This document shows, piece after piece, positions 8,762-15,564 of a stretch of 64,000 nucleotides of DNA. Origin of the DNA: Steroidobacter gossypii. GTDB taxonomy: Bacteria > Pseudomonadota > Gammaproteobacteria > Steroidobacterales > Steroidobacteraceae. A program made the position numbers and the translations under genes. Under the pieces are notes generated by a model. It was not told where the DNA came from. It did not search any database and saw nothing but the letters and a program-made list of their open reading frames with translations. Each line of letters opens with the position of its first letter. The first letter of the stretch is position 1. The stretch lies in assembly GCF_016801985.1 (NCBI RefSeq), contig NZ_JAEVLS010000005.1, forward strand, positions 248,001 through 312,000, written 5' to 3'.

Positions 8762-9307
8762 TTATTCGTTCAGCAACTCACGCAGCTTTTCTGTATAGCG
8801 CGTTTCATAGCCGAGCTTGTAGCCCTCGGATACGTAGCGCACCACACCTTCGCGATCGATCAGCACCGTCAGCGGCATGGTGCTCGCCTGATAGGCGCGG
8901 CTCACATCTTTGCGCGCATCGAACAGCACCGGATAGCTGACGCGCAAGGTGGTGGCCATTTCGCGCGCCGCATCGAGATTGTTTGGTTCGTCGATATTGA
9001 CGCTGAACAGCACCAGTCCGGCGCGGCGGTACTTGCTGTAGATCTCATCGAGCAGCGGCATTTCCTGGCGGCAGGGACCGCACCAGGTTGCCCAGAAATT
9101 GATCAGCACCACTTCGCCGGAGTGCTCGGACAGGCGCACGTTGCCGCCTTCCCAGGAGCGCAACGCGAAATCGGGCGCAGGCTGGCCCACCAGCGCACCG
9201 GCAGGCACGCACAGTGCGGGCGCGAACAGCAGCCACGCCAGCAAGACGAAGCGAGGCAGGCGCGCGGGCGCCGGAAGCGTCAACCAGGGTTGTGAGAATG
9301 GTGACAT
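8762..9307 (-). CDS. TlpA-like thiol-disulfide oxidoreductase
   Basis: A 181-residue membrane-anchored or secreted thioredoxin-fold protein. A hydrophobic segment (about 18-38) is followed by the AhpC/TSA-Redoxin-type domain; the active site is WATWCGPC (Cys76, Cys79) and the cis-Pro loop is TMPLTVLID. This is the size and layout of TlpA/ResA/CcmG proteins that reduce disulfides outside the cytoplasm. The start MSPFSQ lacks a good ribosome-binding site; the c-di-GMP riboswitch lies about 70 bases upstream, which may explain controlled access. It is the first gene after the riboswitch. A role in keeping Cys residues of the envelope complex reduced, or an unrelated redox job, are both possible. 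Confidence 0.9.
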   Translation of the reverse strand: MSPFSQPWLTLPAPARLPRFVLLAWLLFAPALCVPAGALVGQPAPDFALRSWEGGNVRLSEHSGEVVLINFWATWCGPCRQEMPLLDEIYSKYRRAGLVLFSVNIDEPNNLDAAREMATTLRVSYPVLFDARKDVSRAYQASTMPLTVLIDREGVVRYVSEGYKLGYETRYTEKLRELLNE

Positions 9308-9375
9308 CAAACTTGTTCGTCGCCGGACGCGCGGTGGCAGCCCGTTCGGCGCCTCCGCTGAAATGGCGGGAGGCC

Positions 9376-9481
9376 GGCGCTGGCAACCCCGCTGTCCTAG
9401 GAAAATTCCCTTAGACCGGTGGCTTTGCGTCCCCACCTTTCGGTGAGTTTGCCTTTGTTGAGGTCCGGCCACGCCAGCGCC
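9376..9481 (-). promoter_or_regulatory. Cyclic-di-GMP-I (GEMM-I) riboswitch
   Basis: Read on the minus strand, the segment contains the family's conserved core in order: AAAGGCAAAC, a stem closed by a GAAA tetraloop (CACCGAAAGGTG), GGGACGCAAAGCC (tetraloop receptor side), ACCGGTCTAA, and GCGGGGTTGCC near the 3' end. The outer helix is perfect: GGCGCTGGC (9473-9481 on the minus strand) pairs with GCCAGCGCC (9376-9384). These are the landmarks of c-di-GMP class I aptamers such as Vc2. After the aptamer, a GC-rich hairpin (GCCTC...GAGGC, about 9349-9375) may act as the expression platform. The first gene downstream is the TlpA-like gene, followed by the TPR/ExbB/ExbD cluster. Confidence 0.92.
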
Positions 9482-9502
9482 TCTGACAACGCCAGCTAGG
9501 GT

Positions 9503-9527
9503 GCTATACGCAGCGCAAATATGTCAA
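9503..9527 (-). promoter_or_regulatory. Candidate promoter of the riboswitch operon
   Basis: On the minus strand, TTGACA (9522-9527) and TATAGC (9503-9508) lie just upstream of the riboswitch aptamer. Both boxes look sigma-70-like, but the spacing of 13 bases is too short for a standard promoter; TCGTTG three bases upstream would give 16. The location is right for transcription to start at about 9490-9496 and enter the aptamer at once. Tentative. Confidence 0.3.
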
Positions 9528-9596
9528 CGAACGAAGTGTGATGTCAGCGGCGCAAAAGCGCCATCGGCCTGTGATTGACCGCACACTTCGACGGTC

Positions 9597-9655
9597 TGTC
9601 GGTCGGCGACGACAACCTCCTCCGCCGCTTGTATCCGTACGGAGACGACCGACAG
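9597..9655. repeat. 10-bp perfect inverted repeat
   Basis: CTGTCGGTCG (9597-9606) and CGACCGACAG (9646-9655) are perfect inverted copies separated by 39 bases. They lie between the terminator of the small secreted protein gene and the promoter region of the riboswitch operon. The arms could pair in RNA on either strand or be two half-sites for a DNA-binding protein. No gene overlaps this stretch. Confidence 0.5.
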
Positions 9656-9660
9656 GTATG

Positions 9661-9692
9661 GAGGCGGCCGGAGGGAGGGTTCCGGCCGCCTC
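9661..9692 (-). terminator. Hairpin terminator after the small secreted protein gene
   Basis: GAGGCGGCCGGA (9661-9672) pairs with TCCGGCCGCCTC (9681-9692), a 12-bp stem with an 8-base loop, located 17 bases past the stop of the gene ending at 9709. There is no T-run after the stem on the minus strand, so a Rho-independent label rests on stem strength and position. Confidence 0.6.
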
Positions 9693-9708
9693 GCTGTTCG
9701 AGCCTATG

Positions 9709-9930
9709 TCAGATCGGCGCCTTGTGAGCGACGTACTCGGTCGACGCCGCCGTCGCCTTCCACATCGCGATCATGTCGGGCGTGGCCTCCTGCGACAGCG
9801 TCTCGTGGTCCGCAGGCAGTGCGATCTGCATTGTCTGCTCGACCGCAGGCTGGCCATACAAGAACGAACCGGCGGCCGCGGCAGTGCCAAGGGTCAACAT
9901 TGCAGCGCCAAGGGCCATGTGCTTTTTCAT
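9709..9930 (-). CDS. Small secreted protein of unknown function
   Basis: A 73-residue protein with a signal peptide (MKKHMALGAAMLTLGTAAAAGS, cleavage about residue 20-24) and a mature part of about 50 residues without Cys. It ends TEYVAHKAPI. GAGAGA stands 6-10 bases before the ATG. It follows the repeat protein gene by 53 bases in the same direction and is closed by a strong hairpin, so the two form a likely two-gene unit. I recognise no domain. The small mature size and export signal suggest a peptide-like or accessory product. The proximity to the repeat protein could mean a joint function; nothing in the sequence proves it. Confidence 0.7.
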   Translation of the reverse strand: MKKHMALGAAMLTLGTAAAAGSFLYGQPAVEQTMQIALPADHETLSQEATPDMIAMWKATAASTEYVAHKAPI

Positions 9931-9983
9931 GATGTCTCTCTCGCGAAATCGGTAATGGTTCAGAAATATTGGCGATGTCGGAT

Positions 9984-10649
9984 TCAGACGAGCAGCGGAC
10001 GCTTGGTGCCCGATTCACCATCGGCCAACGCGAGCAGCGGACGCTTGGTGCCCGACTCACCATCGGCCAACGCGAGCAGCGGACGCTTGGTGCCCGATTC
10101 ACCATCGGCCAGCGTCAGCAGCGGGCGCTTGGTGCCCGACTCACCATCGGTCAGCGCCAGCAGCGGACGCTTGGTGCCGGATTCACCATCGGCCAACGCG
10201 AGCAGCGGGCGCTTGGTGCCCGATTCGCCATCGGTCAGCACAAACAGCGGGCGCTTGGTGCCCGATTCACCATCGGCCAGCGCGAGCAGCGGGCGCTTGG
10301 TGCCCGATTCACCATCAGCCAACGCGAGCAGCGGGCGCTTGGTGCCCGATTCACCATCGGCCAGCGCGAGCAGCGGGCGCTTGGTGCCCGACTCACCGTC
10401 GGTCAGCACAAACAGCGGGCCCTTGGTGCCCGATTCACCATCGGCCAGCGCCAGCAGCGGGCGTTTGGTGCCGGACTCGCCGTCCGCCAGGACAAACAGC
10501 GGGCGTTTCGTGCCCGATTCGCCATCAGCCAGCAGCGGGCGCTTGGTGCCCGACTCGCCGTCGGCCAGCTGCGCGCCGGTCGCGCCGGTCTGAGACGCAG
10601 CAAACAAAACAGACGCCACCGCCATCGAAATCGCAAATACGTTACGCAT
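9984..10649 (-). CDS. Secreted protein made of 14 tandem repeats (LADGESGTKRPLLA)
   Basis: A 221-residue protein: a signal peptide of about 22-27 residues (MRNVFAISMAVASVLFAASQ), then nothing but repeats. The first unit has 12 residues, the next 13 have 14 each, with consensus LADGESGTKRPLLA; 27 + 12 + 182 gives the full length. Variation is limited to A/T at position 2, LA/FV/LT at the end, and one unit with Gly in place of Arg. GGGAGGG lies 9-15 bases before the ATG. Other frames across the repeats are also open, but only this one has a signal peptide and a ribosome-binding site. No known family comes to mind. A dibasic Lys-Arg pair in 13 of 14 units could be cleavage sites of a multi-copy precursor, or the chain may fold as a solenoid or bind a surface polymer. 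Confidence 0.85.
   Translation of the reverse strand: MRNVFAISMAVASVLFAASQTGATGAQLADGESGTKRPLLADGESGTKRPLFVLADGESGTKRPLLALADGESGTKGPLFVLTDGESGTKRPLLALADGESGTKRPLLALADGESGTKRPLLALADGESGTKRPLFVLTDGESGTKRPLLALADGESGTKRPLLALTDGESGTKRPLLTLADGESGTKRPLLALADGESGTKRPLLALADGESGTKRPLLV
9987..10568 (-). repeat. 42-bp tandem repeat array (14 units) inside the secreted protein gene
   Basis: Fourteen units of 42 bp (the first in the reading direction is 36 bp) with the near-invariant core GACTCACCATCGG / CGCTTGGTGCCCGA seen on the plus strand. Differences between units are mostly single, often synonymous bases, which suggests duplication or homogenisation with selection on the protein. There are no spacers, so it is not a CRISPR array. 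Copy number is expected to vary between strains. Confidence 0.95.
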
Positions 10650-10683
10650 GACCAGAAACCCTCCCGGAAAAAGTGCTAAAAGT

Positions 10684-10701
10684 TCGAACCGGCATTGGTT
10701 C
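10684..10701. repeat. Short inverted repeat upstream of the repeat-protein gene
   Basis: CGAACC / GGTTCG (10685-10690 and 10697-10702 region) flank a six-base centre, about 35-50 bases before the repeat protein start. It could be an operator or a 5'-leader hairpin. The match is short and may be chance. Confidence 0.3.
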
Positions 10702-10727
10702 GATCACTGACTTAAGCGACGTCCCAA

Positions 10728-10743
10728 TGTGATTCCCGTCACA
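10728..10743 (-). promoter_or_regulatory. Perfect CRP/Clp/Vfr-type binding site
   Basis: TGTGA-TTCCCG-TCACA matches the CRP consensus half-sites TGTGA and TCACA with the exact six-base spacer. Its centre is about 86 bases upstream of the repeat protein ATG (10649) and about 245 bases from the ECF sigma start on the other strand. The shorter distance favours control of the repeat protein gene. No convincing -10/-35 pair could be fixed around it. Confidence 0.65.
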
Positions 10744-10832
10744 GCGCCCACTGGACAACTGCAAGAAAAAAGGAACAATCAGTGCATCGCTCACTGGTGG
10801 CTTCGGGAGGCGCCCGAAATCAAGCGGTTGGG

Positions 10833-10864
10833 CCGGATTCAGGGACGGCCCCGGATTCAGGGAC
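10833..10864. repeat. 14-bp perfect direct repeat upstream of the ECF sigma gene
   Basis: CCGGATTCAGGGAC occurs at 10833-10846 and again at 10851-10864, a period of 18 bp. It lies in the 330-base region between the repeat-protein gene and the ECF sigma gene, otherwise holding only the CRP-type site and the short inverted repeat. It could be a tandem operator or a recent local duplication. Confidence 0.5.
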
Positions 10865-10979
10865 TGGCGTAGGGCGGTTTTGGCGGGCAGCTCTCGGTGG
10901 AGCCAGGCGAGCAGATGGGAAACTGTCGCACTTGGGCCGGTAAACTAGTCCGGGTTCGAAGGCCACGCCTTTGCCGGAC

Positions 10980-11678
10980 ATGTCGCATCGGCTCCAGGCG
11001 CGACCGACCGGCGAATCAGAGAATTTCACCAGGCCCCGAATCGGAGACCCGCAACTGAGCAACACAATCGCAGCGGCCATTCCACCGCCCGACCGGCAGG
11101 CAGTGACAAGGCTGTTGTCTGCGTGGCAGTCAGGGGACACTCGCGCCCTGGAACGACTGACGCCGCTCATATACGAGGAGCTGCGTAACCGCGCCCGCCG
11201 CTATATGAAACGCGAGCGGCCGGGCCACACCTTGCAGGCCACCGCCGTCGTCCACGAAGCATTCGTCAAGCTCGTCGAGATGAATGTGTCGTGGCAGGAC
11301 CGCGCTCATTTCTTCGCCGTGGCCGCGCGCCAGATGCGTCGCATCCTGGTGGACCACGCCAAGACGCGCTTTCGCGAGAAGCGCGGCGGCACCACCACCG
11401 GCTCGCTCGAAGATTTCGATGTGCTCGATCTCGGCCCCGCCACCGCGGGCGACATCGACGTGCTGGAGATCGACGAGGCCTTGCAGCGCCTGTCGGGCAA
11501 CAATCCGCGGCTGGCCGAGATGGTCGAGCTGCATTATTTCGGCGGGCTCACCTACCAGGAGCTGTCGGAGACCTTGAAGGTGTCCGAAGCCACCGTCGAT
11601 CGCGAGATCCGGCTGGCCAAGGCCTGGATCCTGCGTCAGATCCGACCGCAACGGAATCGCGAACCCGAAGCGTCATGA
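10980..11678 (+). CDS. ECF-type RNA polymerase sigma factor
   Basis: A sigma-70 family protein of 232 residues from the ATG at 10980. Region 2 is visible as LIYEELRNRARRYMKRE...TAVVHEAFVKLVE...FFAVAARQMRRILVDHAK, and region 4 as LVELHYFGGLTYQELSETLKVS-type helix-turn-helix before DREIRLAKAWILRQ. The layout matches the ECF group that is genetically tied to Ser/Thr kinases with TPRs. Its TGA overlaps the kinase ATG (ATGA), so the two are translationally coupled. There is no anti-sigma gene beside it; in this group control is thought to pass through the kinase. The first 30 codons before LSNTIAAAI may be non-coding, as the ribosome-binding site is weak. Confidence 0.9.
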   Translation: MSHRLQARPTGESENFTRPRIGDPQLSNTIAAAIPPPDRQAVTRLLSAWQSGDTRALERLTPLIYEELRNRARRYMKRERPGHTLQATAVVHEAFVKLVEMNVSWQDRAHFFAVAARQMRRILVDHAKTRFREKRGGTTTGSLEDFDVLDLGPATAGDIDVLEIDEALQRLSGNNPRLAEMVELHYFGGLTYQELSETLKVSEATVDREIRLAKAWILRQIRPQRNREPEAS

Positions 11679-14443
11679 CCGAGCGGCAGCCAGGGAAGAT
11701 CGCCGACGAGCGTTGGGAACGTCTGCAGGACTTGTTTTCCCGCGCGGTCGAGCTGCCCGAAAACGAGCGCGAAGCTTTCATTACTGCCGAGACCGGCGCC
11801 GACAAAGATCTGCGCGACGAACTGCTCGAGCTGCTGGCTTGTGACACCGGCCAGTCCACCGGCCCGCTGACCCACGCACTCGGCGCCGCCATCGACGCCA
11901 CCACCCGCGATCGCCGCAAAGCGCTGATCGGCCGCGTGGTCGGCAATTACAAACTGGTTTCGATTCTCGGCCATGGCGGCACCGGCACGGTGTATCTGGG
12001 CGAGCGCGCCGATCGTCAATATTCCGCGCAGGTCGCGGTCAAGATCGTCGATAGCGCACCCATGCACGGCGACCTCGGCATGCGCTTTCGCGCCGAGCGC
12101 CAGATTCTCGCGAGCCTGAATCACGCCAACATCGCCCGCCTGCTGGACGCGGGCGAGACCACCGAAGGCCACCCGTTCCTTATCATGGAATATGTCCATG
12201 GCGAACCGGTGGATCGCTATTGCGACCGGCAACAGCTGGGTCTCACCGAACGGCTGAATCTGTTCCTGGAAATCTGCAACGCGGTTCAGTACGCCCACCA
12301 GAACCTGGTAGTGCATCGTGACCTGAAGCCCGCCAACATCCTGGTCACGGCCGAAGGCTCGCCAAAACTGCTGGATTTCGGCATCGCCAAGCTGCTCGAT
12401 ACCGGCGACGCCGCCGCCATGCTGGCGCTGACGCGCATGAACGACCGATTGCTCACGCCCGAGTACGCGAGCCCGGAACAGATCCTGGGTCGGCAGGTCA
12501 CCACCGCCAGCGACGTGTATGCGCTAGGCGTGGTGTTATATGAATTGCTCACCGGCCTGCGCCCGTACACCGTGCCGTCCTCGGCCAGCCAGCTCGAGCT
12601 GGAACGATCCATCTGCATCAGCGATCCGCAGCGACCCAGCACCTCGGTCCGCAAGGCCATCGAGTCCGAACAGCCCGAAGGCGAATCGACCATCGGCGCG
12701 ATCGCGCTCGCCCGCAATCTGCAGCCGGATCGCTTGCACAAACGTTTGCTCGGCGACATCGACGCCATCGTCATGCGAGCGTTGCGCAAGGAGCCGCAGC
12801 ATCGTTACGGCTCGGTCGAACAGCTCGCGGCCGACGTGCGGCGCTTCCTGTCGCGCGAGCCGGTGCTCGCCCGCCAGGGCAACTGGATCTATTACTCGCA
12901 ACGTTTCGTGCGCCGGCACGCGCTCGGCGTTTCGACCGGCGTGTTCCTGATGTTGATGATCGTGGCGTTCGCGGTCGCGATGTCGATCCAGAACCAGCGC
13001 ATCGCCGCCGAGCGCGACAAAGCGGCGAACGAAAGCAAATCGGCGCAGGCGGTTTCGGAGTTCATGCTGAACGTGTTCTCCGCCGCCGAGCCGTACAACG
13101 CGCAAGGCCGGGAAATCAGCGCGCGCGAGGTGCTTGAGAAGTCGGGCCGCACCGTGCGCGCCGACCGCGGCATGAATCCCGAAGTGCGTGCGCGACTGCT
13201 GGCTTCAATCGGTCGCGCATTTCGTCGCAGCGGCGACCCGGAGCGCTCGCTGAGTTATCTCGAAGACGCCGTGCACTTGCGACGACAGATGCCCGACGGC
13301 GGCGGACTGGCCGCGGCCGAGGACATGTCGGAGCTCGCTGTCACGTTGCGCACGCTGGGCGATTTTCCCGGCTCCGATAAAGTGCTGCGCGAAGCCATGC
13401 TTCTATGCGAGCGGCTCGGCGAACAGAAAACGCCGATCTACGCCACGCTGCTGATGAATCGCGGCCGCGTCGAGTTCCAGAGCGGCAACGTGCTCGGCGC
13501 GCGTCGTTCCTTCGAACAGAGCCTGGCGCTCAATCGCCAGGTGCGCGGCCCGCACGATCACGAAGTGGCGGTGGTGTTGTTGGAGCTGTCACAGGTCTTC
13601 ATGTGGATGGACGATACGCCGTCCGTGGAGCGCGTGACGCGGCAGGCTGTCGATATCTTTCGTGTCGCCACCCCGCGTTTGCATCCGGACCGCGTGCTCG
13701 CAGAAACACGCCTCGGCGAAGCGCTGCTGATGCAAGGTCGCTACGACGAAGCCAGCGAATTGTTCGAAGTGTCGCTGGAAAACCAGAAGATCCTGTTCGG
13801 CGAGAACAGTCGGCAGGTCGCCGAGGTACTCGACTCCCTTCGCCATATTCGCGCCGCGCAGGGCCAGATGGCGGAGGCCGAGCAGTTCGCGGCTGACGCG
13901 CTCGATGCGATGGTGAATGCGCTGGGCGCCGAGCACGGGTACACACCTTATTTCCGGACCGCGTACGCCTCGGCGCTGATGAAGCGTGGCAAATACACTG
14001 AAGCGGAACGAGAGCTGCGGCACTCGCTCGCCACGCTGGAAAAGACTCGTCCGGCCGATCACCAATATGTATGCTCCGCCGAACATATGCTCGGCGAAGT
14101 GCTGCTCGAGACCAGCCGACTGAACGACGCCGAAGCGATGTTGACGGCGGCCATGAATCGATGGAAGCGCACCGATGCGCCGGCGTGGCGATCGGCACGT
14201 TCCGCCAGCGCACTCGGCGAAGTTCTGTTCAAGCAAGGTCGCATGCGCGAGGCGGAGGCTTACCTCACGCGCTCATATAGCGAGCTCGCGGCGGACGACA
14301 GCGCCGATCGCGAAACACGCATCAAGGCGCGCCAGCGCGTCGAACAGTTCTACATCGCCAACGGACAACGCGAAAAACTCAAGGAACTGATGCTGGCCAC
14401 CAGCGGCACCTCGCCCAGCAAGTCTTCTTCCCGGGCCAATTGA
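11675..14443 (+). CDS. Membrane Ser/Thr protein kinase with TPR sensor domain
   Basis: A 922-residue protein. An N-terminal helical region (1-85) precedes the kinase domain (about 90-380): glycine loop ILGHGGTGTVYLG near residue 97-109, Lys in VAVKIV near 122, catalytic HRDLKPAN near 214, DFG in LLDFGIAKL, and EYASPEQ. A transmembrane helix follows at about 422-440 (GVFLMLMIVAFAVAMSI), then some 480 residues of tetratricopeptide repeats outside the membrane, e.g. ALLMQGRYDEASELFEVSL. The gene overlaps the ECF sigma gene by four bases. Likely role: sensing by the TPR part and phosphorylation of the sigma factor or other partners. A 6-bp-stem hairpin follows the stop. Confidence 0.93.
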   Translation: MTERQPGKIADERWERLQDLFSRAVELPENEREAFITAETGADKDLRDELLELLACDTGQSTGPLTHALGAAIDATTRDRRKALIGRVVGNYKLVSILGHGGTGTVYLGERADRQYSAQVAVKIVDSAPMHGDLGMRFRAERQILASLNHANIARLLDAGETTEGHPFLIMEYVHGEPVDRYCDRQQLGLTERLNLFLEICNAVQYAHQNLVVHRDLKPANILVTAEGSPKLLDFGIAKLLDTGDAAAMLALTRMNDRLLTPEYASPEQILGRQVTTASDVYALGVVLYELLTGLRPYTVPSSASQLELERSICISDPQRPSTSVRKAIESEQPEGESTIGAIALARNLQPDRLHKRLLGDIDAIVMRALRKEPQHRYGSVEQLAADVRRFLSREPVLARQGNWIYYSQRFVRRHALGVSTGVFLMLMIVAFAVAMSIQNQRIAAERDKAANESKSAQAVSEFMLNVFSAAEPYNAQGREISAREVLEKSGRTVRADRGMNPEVRARLLASIGRAFRRSGDPERSLSYLEDAVHLRRQMPDGGGLAAAEDMSELAVTLRTLGDFPGSDKVLREAMLLCERLGEQKTPIYATLLMNRGRVEFQSGNVLGARRSFEQSLALNRQVRGPHDHEVAVVLLELSQVFMWMDDTPSVERVTRQAVDIFRVATPRLHPDRVLAETRLGEALLMQGRYDEASELFEVSLENQKILFGENSRQVAEVLDSLRHIRAAQGQMAEAEQFAADALDAMVNALGAEHGYTPYFRTAYASALMKRGKYTEAERELRHSLATLEKTRPADHQYVCSAEHMLGEVLLETSRLNDAEAMLTAAMNRWKRTDAPAWRSARSASALGEVLFKQGRMREAEAYLTRSYSELAADDSADRETRIKARQRVEQFYIANGQREKLKELMLATSGTSPSKSSSRAN

Positions 14444-14448
14444 ACGCA

Positions 14449-14466
14449 CGAGGCAACCCGGCCTCG
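14449..14466 (+). terminator. Candidate terminator after the kinase gene
   Basis: CGAGGC AACCCG GCCTCG forms a 6-bp stem six bases after the kinase stop. There is no clear T-run, so support is moderate. Confidence 0.35.
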
Positions 14467-14531
14467 GCCTGAACGTTCTCCTTCTGTTACAGTCTGACTG
14501 CTAGGACTCACTTGTAGGAGTGACGGCAACG

Positions 14532-15380
14532 ATGCTCACACGATTTCGACAGTTCGCGCCCTGGTTCGCGGTGTTTGTGCTTTCCTGCGCCATGGGCGCC
14601 AGCGCCATGGCAGGCGAGCGCCAGGATGCGCGCCTGCTCACCTCGACCCAGGTGCTGAGCGAGCTGATGCGGATGCCCGAGCAGAATATTCCTACCTGGT
14701 TGCTGGAACGGGCTTACGCGGTCGCGGTGATTCCCAGCGTCATCAAGGTGGGCCTCGGCATCGGCGGTCGCCGCGGTAAAGGCGTGCTGGTGGTGCGCAA
14801 GGACACGGGCCAGTGGAGCAATCCGATTTTCATCAACCTGACCGGCGGCAGCTTCGGCTTTCAGGTGGGCGTGCAATCGGCCGACGTGGTGCTGGTGTTC
14901 ACCTCGAAGCAAAGCATCGAAGGCATCGTCGGCGGCAAAGTGACGCTGGGCGCCGACGCGTCGGTGGCGGCAGGTCCGATCGGGCGACAGAGCTCGGCGG
15001 CCACCGACATCGGTTTGACGGCGCAGGTGTATTCGTATTCGCGCGCCAGCGGCCTGTTCGCGGGCGTGGCGCTGGATGGTTCGGCTATCACTATCGACAG
15101 CAACTCGAACGAAGCCTTCTATAAGCGGCCCGGCATTCTCGCCAGCGAGATCATTCGCTCCGACGCGCCGGCGGCGCCGTCCCCAGCGGATCAGTTCATC
15201 GCGGCGGTTCAGCAGTCGGCCACCGGTGGCGCACCGGCTCCCAGCAGCGCACCGCCAGCCCAGCCGGCCGGGCAGCCGGCCGCGCCGAGCTCGACGGCCA
15301 GCAGTTCCGCTCCCGCCAGCAGCGGCGTACAGACCTACCCGATGGAAGATCCCAACCCGGGTCAGGAACCGCCGCAATAG
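14532..15380 (+). CDS. SYLF/Ysc84-domain exported lipid-binding protein
   Basis: A 282-residue protein with a signal peptide (about 1-29, ending SAMAGE), then a SYLF (Ysc84) domain of about 180 residues. Family marks include IPTWLLERAYAVAVIPSVIKVGLGIGGRRGKGVLV, FINLTGGSFGFQVGVQSADVVLVF and the GLFAGVALDGSAI segment. The C-terminal 70 residues are a Pro/Ala/Ser-rich tail. SYLF domains bind phosphoinositides in eukaryotes; bacterial exported forms are of uncertain function, perhaps envelope lipid-related. TAGGAG lies 11 bases before the ATG at 14532. It stands alone, with unrelated neighbours. Confidence 0.9.
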   Translation: MLTRFRQFAPWFAVFVLSCAMGASAMAGERQDARLLTSTQVLSELMRMPEQNIPTWLLERAYAVAVIPSVIKVGLGIGGRRGKGVLVVRKDTGQWSNPIFINLTGGSFGFQVGVQSADVVLVFTSKQSIEGIVGGKVTLGADASVAAGPIGRQSSAATDIGLTAQVYSYSRASGLFAGVALDGSAITIDSNSNEAFYKRPGILASEIIRSDAPAAPSPADQFIAAVQQSATGGAPAPSSAPPAQPAGQPAAPSSTASSSAPASSGVQTYPMEDPNPGQEPPQ

Positions 15381-15452
15381 CGGTTCAGGCAATCCGCGCC
15401 GCGGGCGTTCCGAACTCGCGGCGAGTGGGCGCATCTAATCCGCCTGAAGCGC

Positions 15453-15467
15453 GGCGGTCCCACCGCC
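15453..15467 (+). terminator. Weak hairpin terminator after the SYLF gene
   Basis: GGCGGT CCC ACCGCC makes a 6-bp stem 73 bases after the SYLF stop, followed by CCCCGG rather than a T-run. It falls in the 184-base gap before gspG. Confidence 0.3.
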
Positions 15468-15564
15468 CCCCGGTCGTGCACAGTTTGCGAAGTGGGGGCA
15501 TCCAGATATGATCCCGCGCGACCCGACAAGGCAGTTGGCATTCTTACAGCGCAACGAGATTGCA

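Noticed and set aside
9987-10568. CRISPR array
   Set aside because: The units abut each other with no unique spacers, and there is no cas gene.
9984-10649. Multi-core graspetide or other RiPP precursor with a known maturase
   Set aside because: The repeats have Thr, Lys and acidic residues, but no ATP-grasp, lanthionine or radical-SAM gene lies within the window near it. Kept only as an open idea.
9538-10679. Long plus-strand frames across the repeat region (SSGRLVPDSPSA- and REQRTLGARFTIGQ-type repeats)
   Set aside because: They mirror the 42-bp repeat in other frames. Only the minus-strand frame has a signal peptide and a ribosome-binding site.
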